From: DATAZK01 sp963731205
GTDB lineage: Bacteria; Actinomycetota; Actinomycetes; Frankiales; Frankiaceae
Assembly (NCBI GenBank): GCA_963731205.1
Contig: CAVSUJ010000002.1
Coordinates: forward strand, 248,001-312,000
Direction: 5' to 3'
DNA: 64,000 nt
The translations under genes were made by a program, and so were the position numbers. How positions within the stretch are numbered: position 1 is the first letter of the stretch; each line of letters starts with the position of its first letter. Below are positions 48,885 through 57,955 of this stretch, piece after piece. Below the pieces are notes generated by a model, which was not told where the DNA came from, searched no databases, and worked only from the letters and a program-made list of their open reading frames with translations.

Positions 48885-50018
48885 GTGGCTGGCACGCGAC
48901 CGGCCAGCCAGGATATCGGTGTGCAGCCACGAGCGATCGGCGACGAGAGGCTGCACATTCGGCCCCTCGCGAACACCGACATCGAGCCCATTTACCTGGC
49001 CTGCCAGGACCCCGAGGTGCAGCGGTGGACGGTCGCGGTCCCGGTGCCATACGCGCGCTCCGACGCCGAGTGGTTCGTGAACGAGCACGTCCCCACCGCG
49101 TGGGAGGAGGATCGCGAGTACACCTGGGCGATCGCCGAGCCCGATGGCGACGCGCTGATCGGCGTCATCAGCCTGCGCAATCCCGGTGCCGGCCTCGCAG
49201 ATGTGGGCTACTGGCTGGCGCCCGAGGCACGCGGGCGCGGGGCGGCCACCCGGGCATTGGCCGGCGTCTGCCGTTTCGGCTTCGAGCAGGCCGGGCAGCG
49301 GGCGATCCGGTGGACGGCGATCGTCGGCAATGAAGCGTCGCGACGGGTCGCAGAGCGGGTCGGCTTCCAGACCAGCACGCCGGTGCGGTCGCTGCTCGAC
49401 CGCCGGGGGGAACGGGTGGACGGCTGGATCGGCACGCTCCTGCCGGGCGATCCCCCGTTGCCGGCGCCGGCCGTGCTCACCGACGGCGTCGTCACCCTTC
49501 GAGGGCCGCAGGGCGCCGACCTGGCCGCGCTACCCGAGCTCGTCGACGAGCACGTGCTGGCCTGGACCGGGGTGCCGAGCCGTTCACTGGAGGATCTGAG
49601 GCCCTGGCTCGACGTGGCCCGCAGGCCCTCCCGGCCCCCTGCGGCGCGCTTCGCGATCACCGATGGCTCCGGGCGTCTGCACGGTTTCATCCGGTTGAGC
49701 CAGGAGCCGATGTCCGAATCCACTTCGGTCGGGTGGTGGCTCGGCCCGGCCGCGCGCGGCCAGGGTCTGGCCTACCGGGCGGTGCGGCTCGCGCTCGAGT
49801 GGGCGGCGGGCCAGGGTGCCGTTCGCTTCGCCGCCGGCATCTTCGACGGCAACGCCGCTTCGATCGCCCTCGCCGAGCGCCTCGGCATGCGATCGGAAGG
49901 CTTGCGGCGCGCGTACTGGCCGCCTCGCAAGCCGGGCGATCCGCGTCGCGACACGTGGCTCTACGCCTTGGTCCCCGGCGATCCGGGATGGCCGGCGACC
50001 GTGCGGCGAGCCGGCTAG
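48885..50018 (+). CDS. Tandem GNAT N-acetyltransferase
   Basis: 377 residues with two GNAT domains of the RimJ/RimL type. The first has VGYWLAPEARGRGAATRALA and VGNEASRRVAERVGFQ. The second has VGWWLGPAARGQGLAYRAVR and DGNAASIALAERLGMRSEG. Both acetyl-CoA loops (R-G-x-G-x-A) are intact, so both halves could be active. The substrate may be ribosomal-type N-termini or small molecules. Start GTG 48885 is uncertain; a later GTG at 48919 is possible. Its end overlaps the convergent alpha/beta hydrolase by 4 bases. Confidence 0.87.
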   Translation: MAGTRPASQDIGVQPRAIGDERLHIRPLANTDIEPIYLACQDPEVQRWTVAVPVPYARSDAEWFVNEHVPTAWEEDREYTWAIAEPDGDALIGVISLRNPGAGLADVGYWLAPEARGRGAATRALAGVCRFGFEQAGQRAIRWTAIVGNEASRRVAERVGFQTSTPVRSLLDRRGERVDGWIGTLLPGDPPLPAPAVLTDGVVTLRGPQGADLAALPELVDEHVLAWTGVPSRSLEDLRPWLDVARRPSRPPAARFAITDGSGRLHGFIRLSQEPMSESTSVGWWLGPAARGQGLAYRAVRLALEWAAGQGAVRFAAGIFDGNAASIALAERLGMRSEGLRRAYWPPRKPGDPRRDTWLYALVPGDPGWPATVRRAG

Positions 50019-51070
50019 CTCCGGGCTTTGTGACGCGAGCGGCCGGGCGCGGCCAGCAGTGCCGCCGCCCGGTCGACCGCATCCTGCGTCACGGCGGCAT
50101 ATGTCGCACCGTCGACGAGCGTCACGTCGTGATCGCCCTCGATCTCGAATGTTTCTGCACGCAACGCCCGCGCCAGCGCCCGCTGCTTGGACGGGAGCAC
50201 CAGCCGGTCCCGGGTGGTCACACAGACGACGGCCGGCAGACCGATCTCTTTCGCCCACGGCCGGCTGTCGAACAGCGAGAGCGCGCGGCCGGCATCGATC
50301 AGCGACCGGCCCAGTCCCCGCTGGATCTCGGCCTCCAGCCAGGGCCGGATCGGTTCGAGGTGCGGCGAGGCCTTCACCGCCTGGTCGATGACGCGCTCGA
50401 CGACCCCGTCACCGCTGCTCACCCGCAACCCCACCTCGGCGACGCTGAGGAAGCGCCACTTGCTGCGATCGGCCAGCGTGGCACGCCACTCCAGCGCCGT
50501 CGCCTGGCAGACCAGCGCGGAGACCAGTCCGGGATGGCGGCGCGCGAGGAGCAGGGCGATCGGACCGCCCATCGAATAGCCGAGCGCGATCGTGCGGCCG
50601 GGCTTCACGTCGAGCACCTCGAGCAGCGCAGCTGCATCGTCGGCACAGTCTTCGAGGGAGAACAGTTCGGTACTGCGCATGCCCCGCCCGTGACCGCGAT
50701 GATCGAGCGCGATCACCCGGTAGGAGCGAGCCAGCTGCTCGTAGACGGCGAAGAAGTTCAGGTCGGCGCCGACGGTCCAGCCGTGCAGGAGCAGCACCGT
50801 CGGTGCCTTGTCAGCCGGGTCGCCGCGCGGTCCGGAATCGCGGACGAAGACCTCGCCGCGCTCCGGGAGCAGCACGATGCGCCCGGGCAGCAGGGTGGGC
50901 GGCACGGGCGACGAAGGCGGATGGTCGACGCCGCGGACGAAGCCGACGGCCATCCCGGCCTGCTTGCGCAGCACCGGCGACCTGCTGACGGCGACGCCCG
51001 CCACTCCGGCCGCCGTCGCGGCGATGGCGCCGGCCGTGGCAATCGCACCGCGCCGGCGTCGAGCTGCCAC
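50015..51070 (-). CDS. Alpha/beta hydrolase
   Basis: 351 residues. It begins with an Arg-rich stretch and a hydrophobic segment (residues about 9-28), a signal-anchor shape. The hydrolase fold is clear: VLLLHGWTVGADLNFF (oxyanion HGW), VIALDHRGHGRGMRS, the nucleophile elbow ALGYSMGGPIALLLA (GxSxG), and the catalytic His near IEGDHDVTLVDGATYA. It stops 4 bases inside the tandem GNAT gene's end on the other strand. The response regulator gene precedes it by 1 base. The substrate is unknown. Confidence 0.87.
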   Translation of the reverse strand: MAARRRRGAIATAGAIAATAAGVAGVAVSRSPVLRKQAGMAVGFVRGVDHPPSSPVPPTLLPGRIVLLPERGEVFVRDSGPRGDPADKAPTVLLLHGWTVGADLNFFAVYEQLARSYRVIALDHRGHGRGMRSTELFSLEDCADDAAALLEVLDVKPGRTIALGYSMGGPIALLLARRHPGLVSALVCQATALEWRATLADRSKWRFLSVAEVGLRVSSGDGVVERVIDQAVKASPHLEPIRPWLEAEIQRGLGRSLIDAGRALSLFDSRPWAKEIGLPAVVCVTTRDRLVLPSKQRALARALRAETFEIEGDHDVTLVDGATYAAVTQDAVDRAAALLAAPGRSRHKARS

Positions 51071-51071
51071 G

Positions 51072-51764
51072 TCAGGTGATTTCGAGCAGCTTCTCCCGCA
51101 CCGCGTAAACCACCGCTTCCATGCGGGAGTGCAGCTGAAGCTTCTCGAGGATGTTGCGGATGTGGTTTTTCACCGTGTTCTCGCTGATGAAGAGCTTCTT
51201 CGCGATATCGCGGTTGTTCATGCCCTTGGCGACGAGCTTGAGGACTTCCATCTCACGGTCGGTGAGACGGGGGGTCGGGACCTGCTGGCGCTCGTCGTCC
51301 TTTCGGACCATCGTGGCGAACTCGGTCAGCAGCTTGGATGCCATCGACGGGCTGATCAGGCTCTGCCCGTTGTAGACGGCCCGGACCGCGCTCGCGACCT
51401 CTTCGATCGAGATCTCCTTCAGCAGGTAGCCCATCGCACCGGCCTTGATGGCGTCGTACAGATCGGCTTCCTCGTCGCTGATCGTCAACATGATGATCTT
51501 GGCGCTGGGCACCGCGTCTTTGATCGCGGTCGTCGCGTCGATCCCGCCGCGCTTGGGCATCCGGACGTCCATCAGCACGATGTCGGGCGTGGTCTCGGCG
51601 GCGACCTTCAGCGCCTCGGCGCCGTCACTCGCCTCGCCGACGACCTCGATGTCGGTCTCGGCGCCGAGCACCATCTGCAGGCCCCGACGAAAGAGCGCAT
51701 GGTCATCGACGACGAGCACCCTGATCGGCTCCGCGCCGGCCGACGACGTCTGCTGCTCTGTCAC
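51072..51764 (-). CDS. NarL/LuxR-family response regulator
   Basis: 230 residues. The receiver domain has the phosphoacceptor Asp in DIVLMDVRMPKRGG, and VLVVDDHALFRRGLQMVL near the start. The C-terminal LuxR-type HTH is LTDREMEVLKLVAKGMNNRD followed by KLFISENTVKNHIRNI. No histidine kinase gene lies beside it, so its partner is elsewhere. It is followed directly by the alpha/beta hydrolase gene, 1 base away. The 222-base gap to hpf holds nothing further that I can name. Confidence 0.93.
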   Translation of the reverse strand: MTEQQTSSAGAEPIRVLVVDDHALFRRGLQMVLGAETDIEVVGEASDGAEALKVAAETTPDIVLMDVRMPKRGGIDATTAIKDAVPSAKIIMLTISDEEADLYDAIKAGAMGYLLKEISIEEVASAVRAVYNGQSLISPSMASKLLTEFATMVRKDDERQQVPTPRLTDREMEVLKLVAKGMNNRDIAKKLFISENTVKNHIRNILEKLQLHSRMEAVVYAVREKLLEIT

Positions 51765-51986
51765 GACGGACCTCCCCGGCCCCTCGGCCGTAGCTCACCG
51801 CCCGGGCTTTTTGGGTAAGCCCTGGATGAATCACCTGCTGGTGGAGTATCGGCGGCTCCCCCACCATCAAAAGGGATCATGTCACATAGCCAGCTTGAGC
51901 GGCCAAAGCACGGGCAGGCCGCCTATTCGGGCCATAGTCCCGAAGAGGCGCTTCTATGGACCGCGGCGCTTCGCCCGGCCCAGGGC

Positions 51987-52709
51987 TCAGCCGGTGGCTT
52001 CTTCACCGGCACGAAGCCGGAGCACCCCGTACGTGTAACCGCGGCGCCGGTAGACGACGCTCGGCAAGCCGTTGTCGGCATCGCAGAACAAATAGAAGTC
52101 GTGCCCCACCAATTCCATCCGGTGAAGCGCGTCATCGAGCGACATCGGGGTCGCGTCGTGCGCCTTCTCCCGGACCACGAGCGGACCGGCGGCCATGACC
52201 ACGCCATCTTCGGCGGAAGCACCGTTCTGGCTCGCCGACTCCTCGGCATCGAGGTCCGCGCCGGCAGACGCGAATTCCGGGGCAGGCGGCTCCTGCTCAT
52301 TGGTGGCCGGCTCCAATTCGGGCCGGGCTGCGCCGCGTACCTGCGAGGCGTGACCGTGATGCTGCTGGTGACGCGTCCGCCGCCGATCGGCCGCCCGGCG
52401 CAGGCGTTCCTCGAGCTTGGCGACGGCGATGTCGAGCGCGCCGTAGGGATCCTGGGCGGCGGCCTCGGCCCGCACGACCGGACCCCGCGAGCGCAGCGTC
52501 AGCTCGACCCGGTCGCAGGAACCGGCCAGGCGCGGATTCGATTCGTGACAGATCTCCACGTCGACGCGATAAGCCTTGGAGTCGAGCTTTTCCAGGCGTC
52601 CGAGCTTGTCCTTCACGTGTTCCCGAAAGCGTTCGGTCACCTCGGTACGGCGACCTTTCACAACGATGTCGAGACGCTCGATCTGATCAACACGCTCGGT
52701 TCGGTCCAC
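51987..52709 (-). CDS. hpf: Ribosome hibernation promoting factor, long form
   Basis: 240 residues from GTG 52709, with GAGGAGG 5 bases upstream. The N-terminal S30AE/YfiA domain begins IERLDIVVKGRRTEVTERFR, then DVEICHESNPRLAGSCDRVE and EAAAQDPYGALDIAVAKLEE. A long flexible linker follows. The C-terminal dimerisation domain has MSLDDALHRMELVGHDFYLF and VVYRRRGYTYGVLRLR. It binds the 30S subunit and pairs ribosomes as inactive 100S particles in stationary phase. Confidence 0.95.
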   Translation of the reverse strand: MDRTERVDQIERLDIVVKGRRTEVTERFREHVKDKLGRLEKLDSKAYRVDVEICHESNPRLAGSCDRVELTLRSRGPVVRAEAAAQDPYGALDIAVAKLEERLRRAADRRRTRHQQHHGHASQVRGAARPELEPATNEQEPPAPEFASAGADLDAEESASQNGASAEDGVVMAAGPLVVREKAHDATPMSLDDALHRMELVGHDFYLFCDADNGLPSVVYRRRGYTYGVLRLRAGEEATG

Positions 52710-52780
52710 ATGTCCTCCTCTCGCCTGGGCAAGACGACCGGGCCGGGGCGCTGACCGCGCCGCCACCCGGTCTGGTCACG

Positions 52781-53530
52781 TTAGCCGGTCTTGCCCCGAC
52801 TTGGCAGGGCAGAGGTTCCCCGGTGTTCGGGACGAAGGACCGCAGCAACGGCGGCCGCGGCGTGTACGCGCAGACCGCTCGCCCGAAGCGCCCGCGTCGC
52901 CTCTGCCATGGTCGCGCCCGACGTCACCACATCGTCGACGAGCACGAGCAGCGGCGGCCGACCGGCGAGCGTTCGGCGCCCGATCCCGGGCCGGGCGCTC
53001 AGCGAACCGGCCACATTTCGCGCCCGGGCGGATGCCGGAAGACCGGCCTGGTCAGCCACCCGCCGGGTCGGGTAGAGCAAGGGACTCCATCCCCAACCGG
53101 ACGACGATGCCGGCGGCAGGAACCGTAGGGCCAGCCTGACCAGCAGCGCCACATGGTCGAACCCCCGCGTTCGCAGGGCCACCCGACTCGGCGGTACGGG
53201 CACGATCAGCAGCGGGCCCGGGATGTTCCTGTCCAGCTCGCGAAGCACCTTGACGAGCGCCAGAGCCAGCACCGGAGCAAGGTCGCGCCGGCCCCGCTCC
53301 TTGTACGCGATCAGGCAGCGTCGCATCTTGCCCGCATAGGCGGCAGCCGCCGAGCACGGAGGGAGTCCGACCGGGCGCGGATAAGGCCGCACGTCGCGTA
53401 CCGGCCCGTCCAGCAGCAAAGGGCGGCACGTTTCGCAGACGGCAGCGGCCGGGTTTCGCCGCCGGTGGCCGCCGGCCGCCTCTCCGCACGGGCACCGAAG
53501 TGGCATCACCAGCTCTGTCAGCGCGCGCAT
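52781..53530 (-). CDS. comF: ComF-family phosphoribosyltransferase-like protein
   Basis: 249 residues. N-terminal zinc-binding Cys pairs (PLRCPCGEA and VCETCRPLLLDG) are followed by SAAAAYAGKMRRCLIAYKER, then the PRTase core with LLIVPVPPSRVALRTRGFDH. The PRPP-binding loop is LVLVDDVVTSGATMAEATRA. ComFC-type proteins are needed for DNA uptake in competent bacteria and are widely kept elsewhere. It lies between hpf and lpqB, as in other actinobacteria. Confidence 0.92.
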   Translation of the reverse strand: MRALTELVMPLRCPCGEAAGGHRRRNPAAAVCETCRPLLLDGPVRDVRPYPRPVGLPPCSAAAAYAGKMRRCLIAYKERGRRDLAPVLALALVKVLRELDRNIPGPLLIVPVPPSRVALRTRGFDHVALLVRLALRFLPPASSSGWGWSPLLYPTRRVADQAGLPASARARNVAGSLSARPGIGRRTLAGRPPLLVLVDDVVTSGATMAEATRALRASGLRVHAAAAVAAVLRPEHRGTSALPSRGKTG

Positions 53531-53596
53531 GCATCCAGGTTGCTCACGTCGGCGCGATGCCGATGGCCGCCACGACGGCGTGGTGGATCAGCCGGC

Positions 53597-53642
53597 CCGA
53601 TCCACAGCCGGACCGATCCACAGCCGGACCCATACAGCCGGA
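53597..53642. repeat. Short tandem repeat, 16-base unit
   Basis: CCGATCCACAGCCGGA occurs twice in a row (53597-53612 and 53613-53628), followed by a degenerate third copy ending near 53642. It lies in the 113-base gap downstream of lpqB and upstream of comF. It may be a leftover of replication slippage. Confidence 0.8.
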
Positions 53643-53643
53643 T

Positions 53644-55452
53644 CTACGGATACGAGGGGTCACGCGCCGGCGTGGCGACATCCCACCGGCCGGCGTTCAG
53701 CAGCCAGCGCCTCGTCCCGATGTCGATCATCGCCGGCCGCCCTGGCGCAGCAGTGATGAGCGGACGCTCCGGCACGACCACCAGCTCCTCGAACTCGCTG
53801 GGAAGAGCGGGAAGGGTGAGGGGGTCGGCGACCCCGTCCAGTGCCACCACCTCGGCGCGTACGGCCGCCGATGCGGCGGGGGCAGCGGTAGGCCTGCCGA
53901 GCAGTGTGAGCTGCAGATCCCCCGACCAGCTCACGGCCACGATGTCCGACATGTCGGTCGGGATCGTCGTCCATCCGGCGACGGTCGCACCAGCCGCTCG
54001 CACCGGGGTGCCGGTCGGTGTCAGGATGCGGCCGAGGTAAGCCTGCCGGGCACCAGGAACCCCGCTGATCGCGATGACCCGCGTGCCGTCGCGGCTGACG
54101 GCCAGCGACGACAGCGGTGCCGGAAGGCCCGGGGCGGCCACGTAGCTCAGGGTTCCGGTCACGGCGTCGATCAGTTCCAGCCGCGGCGTCGCCCCACCGA
54201 CCGCCAGCAGGATGCGACCGGAGTCGAGCCATTCCGGGCGCATTTCCTGCGACCCGGATGCCGTGGGCAGAGCGACGGCATGCCGAAGTGTCGCGGTTGC
54301 CTGACCTCCGGATCCGGAGTCCTTGAAGTCCGCGATGACGAGCTCCAAGCCGGCCGGCCCAGGCCGGAGGGCAGCCAGTGCGGCGCCGTCGGGTGACGCG
54401 ACCGGGTCGGTCAGCAGGCCCTGTGGGGAATTGTCCTTGGCGAGCCATTTGACCGGACGAGGCGCGGTTGACGTCAGCTCTTCGAGGGAGCCGTCGGCGG
54501 CCAGCGCGAGGGCGGGGCCGGTGGCCGAGGGCTGCAGATGGGAAGGGATCGTGGCCGGAACGGGTCCCCCGGCGTAGGGACGTTCCTCCACCAGGACGCG
54601 AACCGTGAACACCCCGGGGACGCTCGCCAGCGAGGCCGCGATCTGGGAGACCAGCAGCGGCCGCTGATCGGAAGGAACCGAGAACGCCTCGCGTCCGAGA
54701 TCGACCGTGGCCTGCCCGTTCTGCACCACGACACTGCCCAGCGAGCTGAGCCCGCTGGCCAAGCTCCGCGACGCCGACAGCTTGGGATTGGTCGGGGCGT
54801 TCCACTGCGTCAGCAGGGCGTGCAGCGCTGCGCCCGCCAGACCCGCCCGATCGGACGCGACGAATCCCGGCTCGGCCACCAGCAGGGACCCGCTGGGGTT
54901 GAAGCCGTAGGTGCGCACCGGCCGGTAGACCCGCGCCAGGTCACGCGGGGTCAGGAGCACCCCCGGCGGCACCTTCGACAGGCGCCACTGCTTGTCGACC
55001 CGGCGCAGCTCGTAGCTCTCCGAAAGCGGTCGCTCGACCGGCAGGAACGCCCCGGAACTCGTCAGTTCTCCGATGCTGACGGCGGTGAATTTCACGATGC
55101 TCGCCGAACCCTTGAGCGTCTCTTTCAACGTCGAGAGGGTTTCCGGGTCGTACACCGTGGCCGCCGACCGGTCGGGCCAGAGCACTCCCGGCGCCAGGAA
55201 CGGCTGGGCGAAGGTGTGCTCGGAATCGGCGGTCGAGGCGTCCAGGAAGCCGCGCACGATGTCGGCCGCGGACGCGCCCGCGGGGGGACCCGGCGGCACC
55301 TTGCTGATGTCGGGATCGTCGATCGCCGTGTCCACGGAACGCTGATCGACCCGGATCCCGGCGGGAGTACGAAGACCGCAGCCGCCCGCGAGCAGGAACC
55401 CGAGCAGGACCAGCGCCGCACCCCCGGCGATGGTCCGGGCGAGCCGTCTCAC
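53644..55452 (-). CDS. lpqB: Lipoprotein LpqB (MtrAB-associated)
   Basis: 602 residues from GTG 55452, overlapping the mtrB stop (GTGA). The signal peptide ends in the lipobox FLLAGGCGLRTP. The GerMN-like domain lies near 200-300, and the C-terminal half forms a beta-propeller-like region (LRRHAVALPT-type strands and VSRDGTRVIAISGVPG). In mycobacteria LpqB interacts with MtrB and affects its signalling. The gene order mtrA-mtrB-lpqB is conserved. Confidence 0.95.
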   Translation of the reverse strand: MRRLARTIAGGAALVLLGFLLAGGCGLRTPAGIRVDQRSVDTAIDDPDISKVPPGPPAGASAADIVRGFLDASTADSEHTFAQPFLAPGVLWPDRSAATVYDPETLSTLKETLKGSASIVKFTAVSIGELTSSGAFLPVERPLSESYELRRVDKQWRLSKVPPGVLLTPRDLARVYRPVRTYGFNPSGSLLVAEPGFVASDRAGLAGAALHALLTQWNAPTNPKLSASRSLASGLSSLGSVVVQNGQATVDLGREAFSVPSDQRPLLVSQIAASLASVPGVFTVRVLVEERPYAGGPVPATIPSHLQPSATGPALALAADGSLEELTSTAPRPVKWLAKDNSPQGLLTDPVASPDGAALAALRPGPAGLELVIADFKDSGSGGQATATLRHAVALPTASGSQEMRPEWLDSGRILLAVGGATPRLELIDAVTGTLSYVAAPGLPAPLSSLAVSRDGTRVIAISGVPGARQAYLGRILTPTGTPVRAAGATVAGWTTIPTDMSDIVAVSWSGDLQLTLLGRPTAAPAASAAVRAEVVALDGVADPLTLPALPSEFEELVVVPERPLITAAPGRPAMIDIGTRRWLLNAGRWDVATPARDPSYP

Positions 55453-57035
55453 GTCGCGCGCACCAGCAGCGATGTGGGGCTCAGCGGCAGCGGAGACGTC
55501 CCGATGGTGCCGCCGGCGCGCCGCGGCAGCAGCAGCCGGAAGCTGGCACCCTCGCCGGGGCGACCCCACGCGACCAGCTCACCGCCGTGCAGGCGGGCGT
55601 CCTCCCGGGCGATGGAAAGGCCGAGTCCAGTGCCTCCGGTCGTACGCGATCGGCTGGGATCGGCACGCCAGAACCGGTCGAAGACGCGCTCGGCATCACC
55701 GGCGCTGAGGCCGGCTCCATGATCGAGGACGCGGATCGCCACAGCGTCAGGAGAGGCCACCAGCGCCAGTTCGATCGGGGCGCCTTCGGCGTAGTCGATG
55801 GCGTTGGCCAGGAGGTTGCGCAGGATGCGGGCGACGCGGCGGGGATCGACCTCAGCGAGGACGCTGCCCGCCGGCGTCAGGTCGCCGCTGATGTCGACGT
55901 CGATCCTGGTGCCGGCGCGGGCGGCAGCATCGGTGAATTCCGCGGCCGTGGTGCGTACCAGGCCCACGACGTCGACGGTGTCGGGCTCGAGGATCGCCGC
56001 CCTGGCGTCGTAGCGGCTGATCTCCAGCAGGTCGGCGAGCAGGCGTTCGAAACGCTCGAGCTGGCCGGTGAGAATCTCCGCGGACCGTGACATGGCCGGC
56101 GGGAAGTCGCCGCGGGATTCATAGAGCACGTCGGCCGCCATGCGGATGGTGGCGAGCGGGGTGCGCAGCTCGTGGGAGACGTCAGCAGTGAAACGGCGTT
56201 GCGCCCGCGACAGGTCCTCGAGCTGATCGATCTGGCGTTGCAGAACACCGGCCATGTCGTTGAAGGAGGCCGCCAGCCGGGCGATCTCGTCATCACCCCG
56301 CACCACCATGCGTTCGGCGAGGTTGCCGGCGGCGAACCGCTCGGCGATGCGCGCCGCCATCCGCACCGGCGTGACCACCTGGCGGCTGACGAGCCAGACG
56401 ACGGCCGCGAGCAGCCCGACCAGCGCGGCGCCGCCGAGCAGCAGCACCCGGCGGACCAGGCCCAGCGTCTGCTCCTCGTTGTGCAGCGGGAAGACGTAAT
56501 AGACCTCGTAACTGCCGACATCCGCGGACAGCGGCGCGCCGATGATCAGCGCGCGCTCCAGGCCTTCGTCGAGATGCACGTCGGCGTAGGTCTCCGCCTC
56601 GGCGCCGCCGCGCACCTGAACGCGCAGCGAGTGTGGGATGTCGGCGACGAGGATGGTGCCGCTGTAGTAGACGTTCGAACCGTTGGTGGGCAGCACGGCG
56701 ACGTCGAACAGGCCGCTGGGGCTGCCGCGGCGGCCGAGTTCGGTGGTGATCGTTTCCACCAGCGCGTCGACGCTGTTGGGATCGCTGCGCACCGCCGATT
56801 CGAGCTGGCCACGCGCGTACACGAGCCCGGAGGAGACGTCACCGAGCGCGGCCTGGCGCTTGTCGCTCAGCAGGCCTTGACCCACCCGGCCGATCAGGAA
56901 CACACCGAGAAGTGCCACGACGAAGCTGGAGAGCAACAGGGTGAGCGCGACGACGCGCAGGCGCAGCGAGCGTCGCCACATCCGGGTGGCAGCGCGTACC
57001 CAATTGGTGGGCCGCATCCGGGAGGTACGCACCAT
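55449..57035 (-). CDS. mtrB: Sensor histidine kinase MtrB
   Basis: 528 residues. Two membrane spans flank an extracytoplasmic sensor: VVALTLLLSSFVVALLGVFL near 30-50 and LLLGGAALVGLLAAVVWLVS near 195-215. HAMP follows. The H-box is RFTADVSHELRTPLATI, the N-box ILRNLLANAIDYAE, and the ATP lid contains FDRFWRADPSRSRTTGGTG then LGLSIAREDA. It phosphorylates MtrA and senses the state of cell wall and division. The start overlaps the mtrA stop (TGATG). Confidence 0.96.
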   Translation of the reverse strand: MVRTSRMRPTNWVRAATRMWRRSLRLRVVALTLLLSSFVVALLGVFLIGRVGQGLLSDKRQAALGDVSSGLVYARGQLESAVRSDPNSVDALVETITTELGRRGSPSGLFDVAVLPTNGSNVYYSGTILVADIPHSLRVQVRGGAEAETYADVHLDEGLERALIIGAPLSADVGSYEVYYVFPLHNEEQTLGLVRRVLLLGGAALVGLLAAVVWLVSRQVVTPVRMAARIAERFAAGNLAERMVVRGDDEIARLAASFNDMAGVLQRQIDQLEDLSRAQRRFTADVSHELRTPLATIRMAADVLYESRGDFPPAMSRSAEILTGQLERFERLLADLLEISRYDARAAILEPDTVDVVGLVRTTAAEFTDAAARAGTRIDVDISGDLTPAGSVLAEVDPRRVARILRNLLANAIDYAEGAPIELALVASPDAVAIRVLDHGAGLSAGDAERVFDRFWRADPSRSRTTGGTGLGLSIAREDARLHGGELVAWGRPGEGASFRLLLPRRAGGTIGTSPLPLSPTSLLVRAT

Positions 57036-57847
57036 CAGGGCGGTCCTGCCCGGTAGCCGACCCCGCGGACGGTGATGACGACGCGCGGATGCTCCGGGTC
57101 GCGTTCCACCTTGGCTCGCAGCCGCTGGACGTGGACGTTCACCAGACGCGTGTCAGCGGCGTGCCGATAACCCCACACCTGCGCGAGCAGCGCTTCACGG
57201 GTGAGCACCTGCCGCGGCGTGCGCGCCAGCGTGACCAGCAGGTCGAACTCCAGCGGGGTCAGTGACACGGGGACGCCCTCGCGGCGGACGTCGTGGCTGC
57301 CCACATCGATCTCGATGTCGTCGATCCGCAACTGCTCGGCGGCTCCGCCGGTGAGGTGACGCAACCGGGCGCGGATCCGCGCGACGAGCTCGGTCGGCTT
57401 GAACGGTTTGACGATGTAGTCGTCGGCGCCGGCCTCGAGACCGCGCACCACGTCTGCGGTGTCGGCGCGGGCGGTCAGCATGACGATCGGGACGCCGCTT
57501 TCCGCGCGCAGATCTCGGCAGACGTCGAGGCCGTCGCGGCCCGGAAGCATCAGATCCAGCAGCACGACGTCGGGGCGGGACCGGTGAAACGCATCCATGG
57601 CGCGATCCCCGGTCGACACGAAGGCCGGCTCGAAGCCCTCTCGCCGCAGCACGATGCCGAGCATCTCGGCGAGCGCGGCATCGTCGTCCACCACCAGCAC
57701 GCGAGGCGGGCGGGTGCCGGCGGGCTCGGCAGCGCCAGGCGGCCCCGGGCGAAGCTGGCCGCTGGGAGCGCCACTGGAATTGCCGGAAGCGCTGCCCTCA
57801 CCGGGGTGCGGGGAGGGTGCCGCGTGTGCCATCACAGGAGACGCCAC
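57035..57847 (-). CDS. mtrA: Response regulator MtrA
   Basis: 270 residues, OmpR/PhoB family. The receiver domain has RVLVVDDDAALAEMLG and the phosphoacceptor Asp in VVLLDLMLPGRDGLD; Lys in YIVKPFKPTEL. The C-terminal winged helix has LTPLEFDLLVTLARTPRQVL and DTRLVNVHVQRLRAKVERDP. Mycobacterial MtrA is about 228 residues; here ~45 Pro/Gly/Ser-rich residues precede the receiver. ATG 57832 is an alternative start but would keep most of this extension. Confidence 0.96.
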   Translation of the reverse strand: MASPVMAHAAPSPHPGEGSASGNSSGAPSGQLRPGPPGAAEPAGTRPPRVLVVDDDAALAEMLGIVLRREGFEPAFVSTGDRAMDAFHRSRPDVVLLDLMLPGRDGLDVCRDLRAESGVPIVMLTARADTADVVRGLEAGADDYIVKPFKPTELVARIRARLRHLTGGAAEQLRIDDIEIDVGSHDVRREGVPVSLTPLEFDLLVTLARTPRQVLTREALLAQVWGYRHAADTRLVNVHVQRLRAKVERDPEHPRVVITVRGVGYRAGPP

Positions 57848-57955
57848 CTCTCAGCGACGGCCGCGACGCGTGGGGCCGTACGTCACCATGGTGCATCCTG
57901 CACGTTGTAGAGCCGTCTACCTTTGAAGATCAGCTGCCGGAAATCTGGGAGGGGC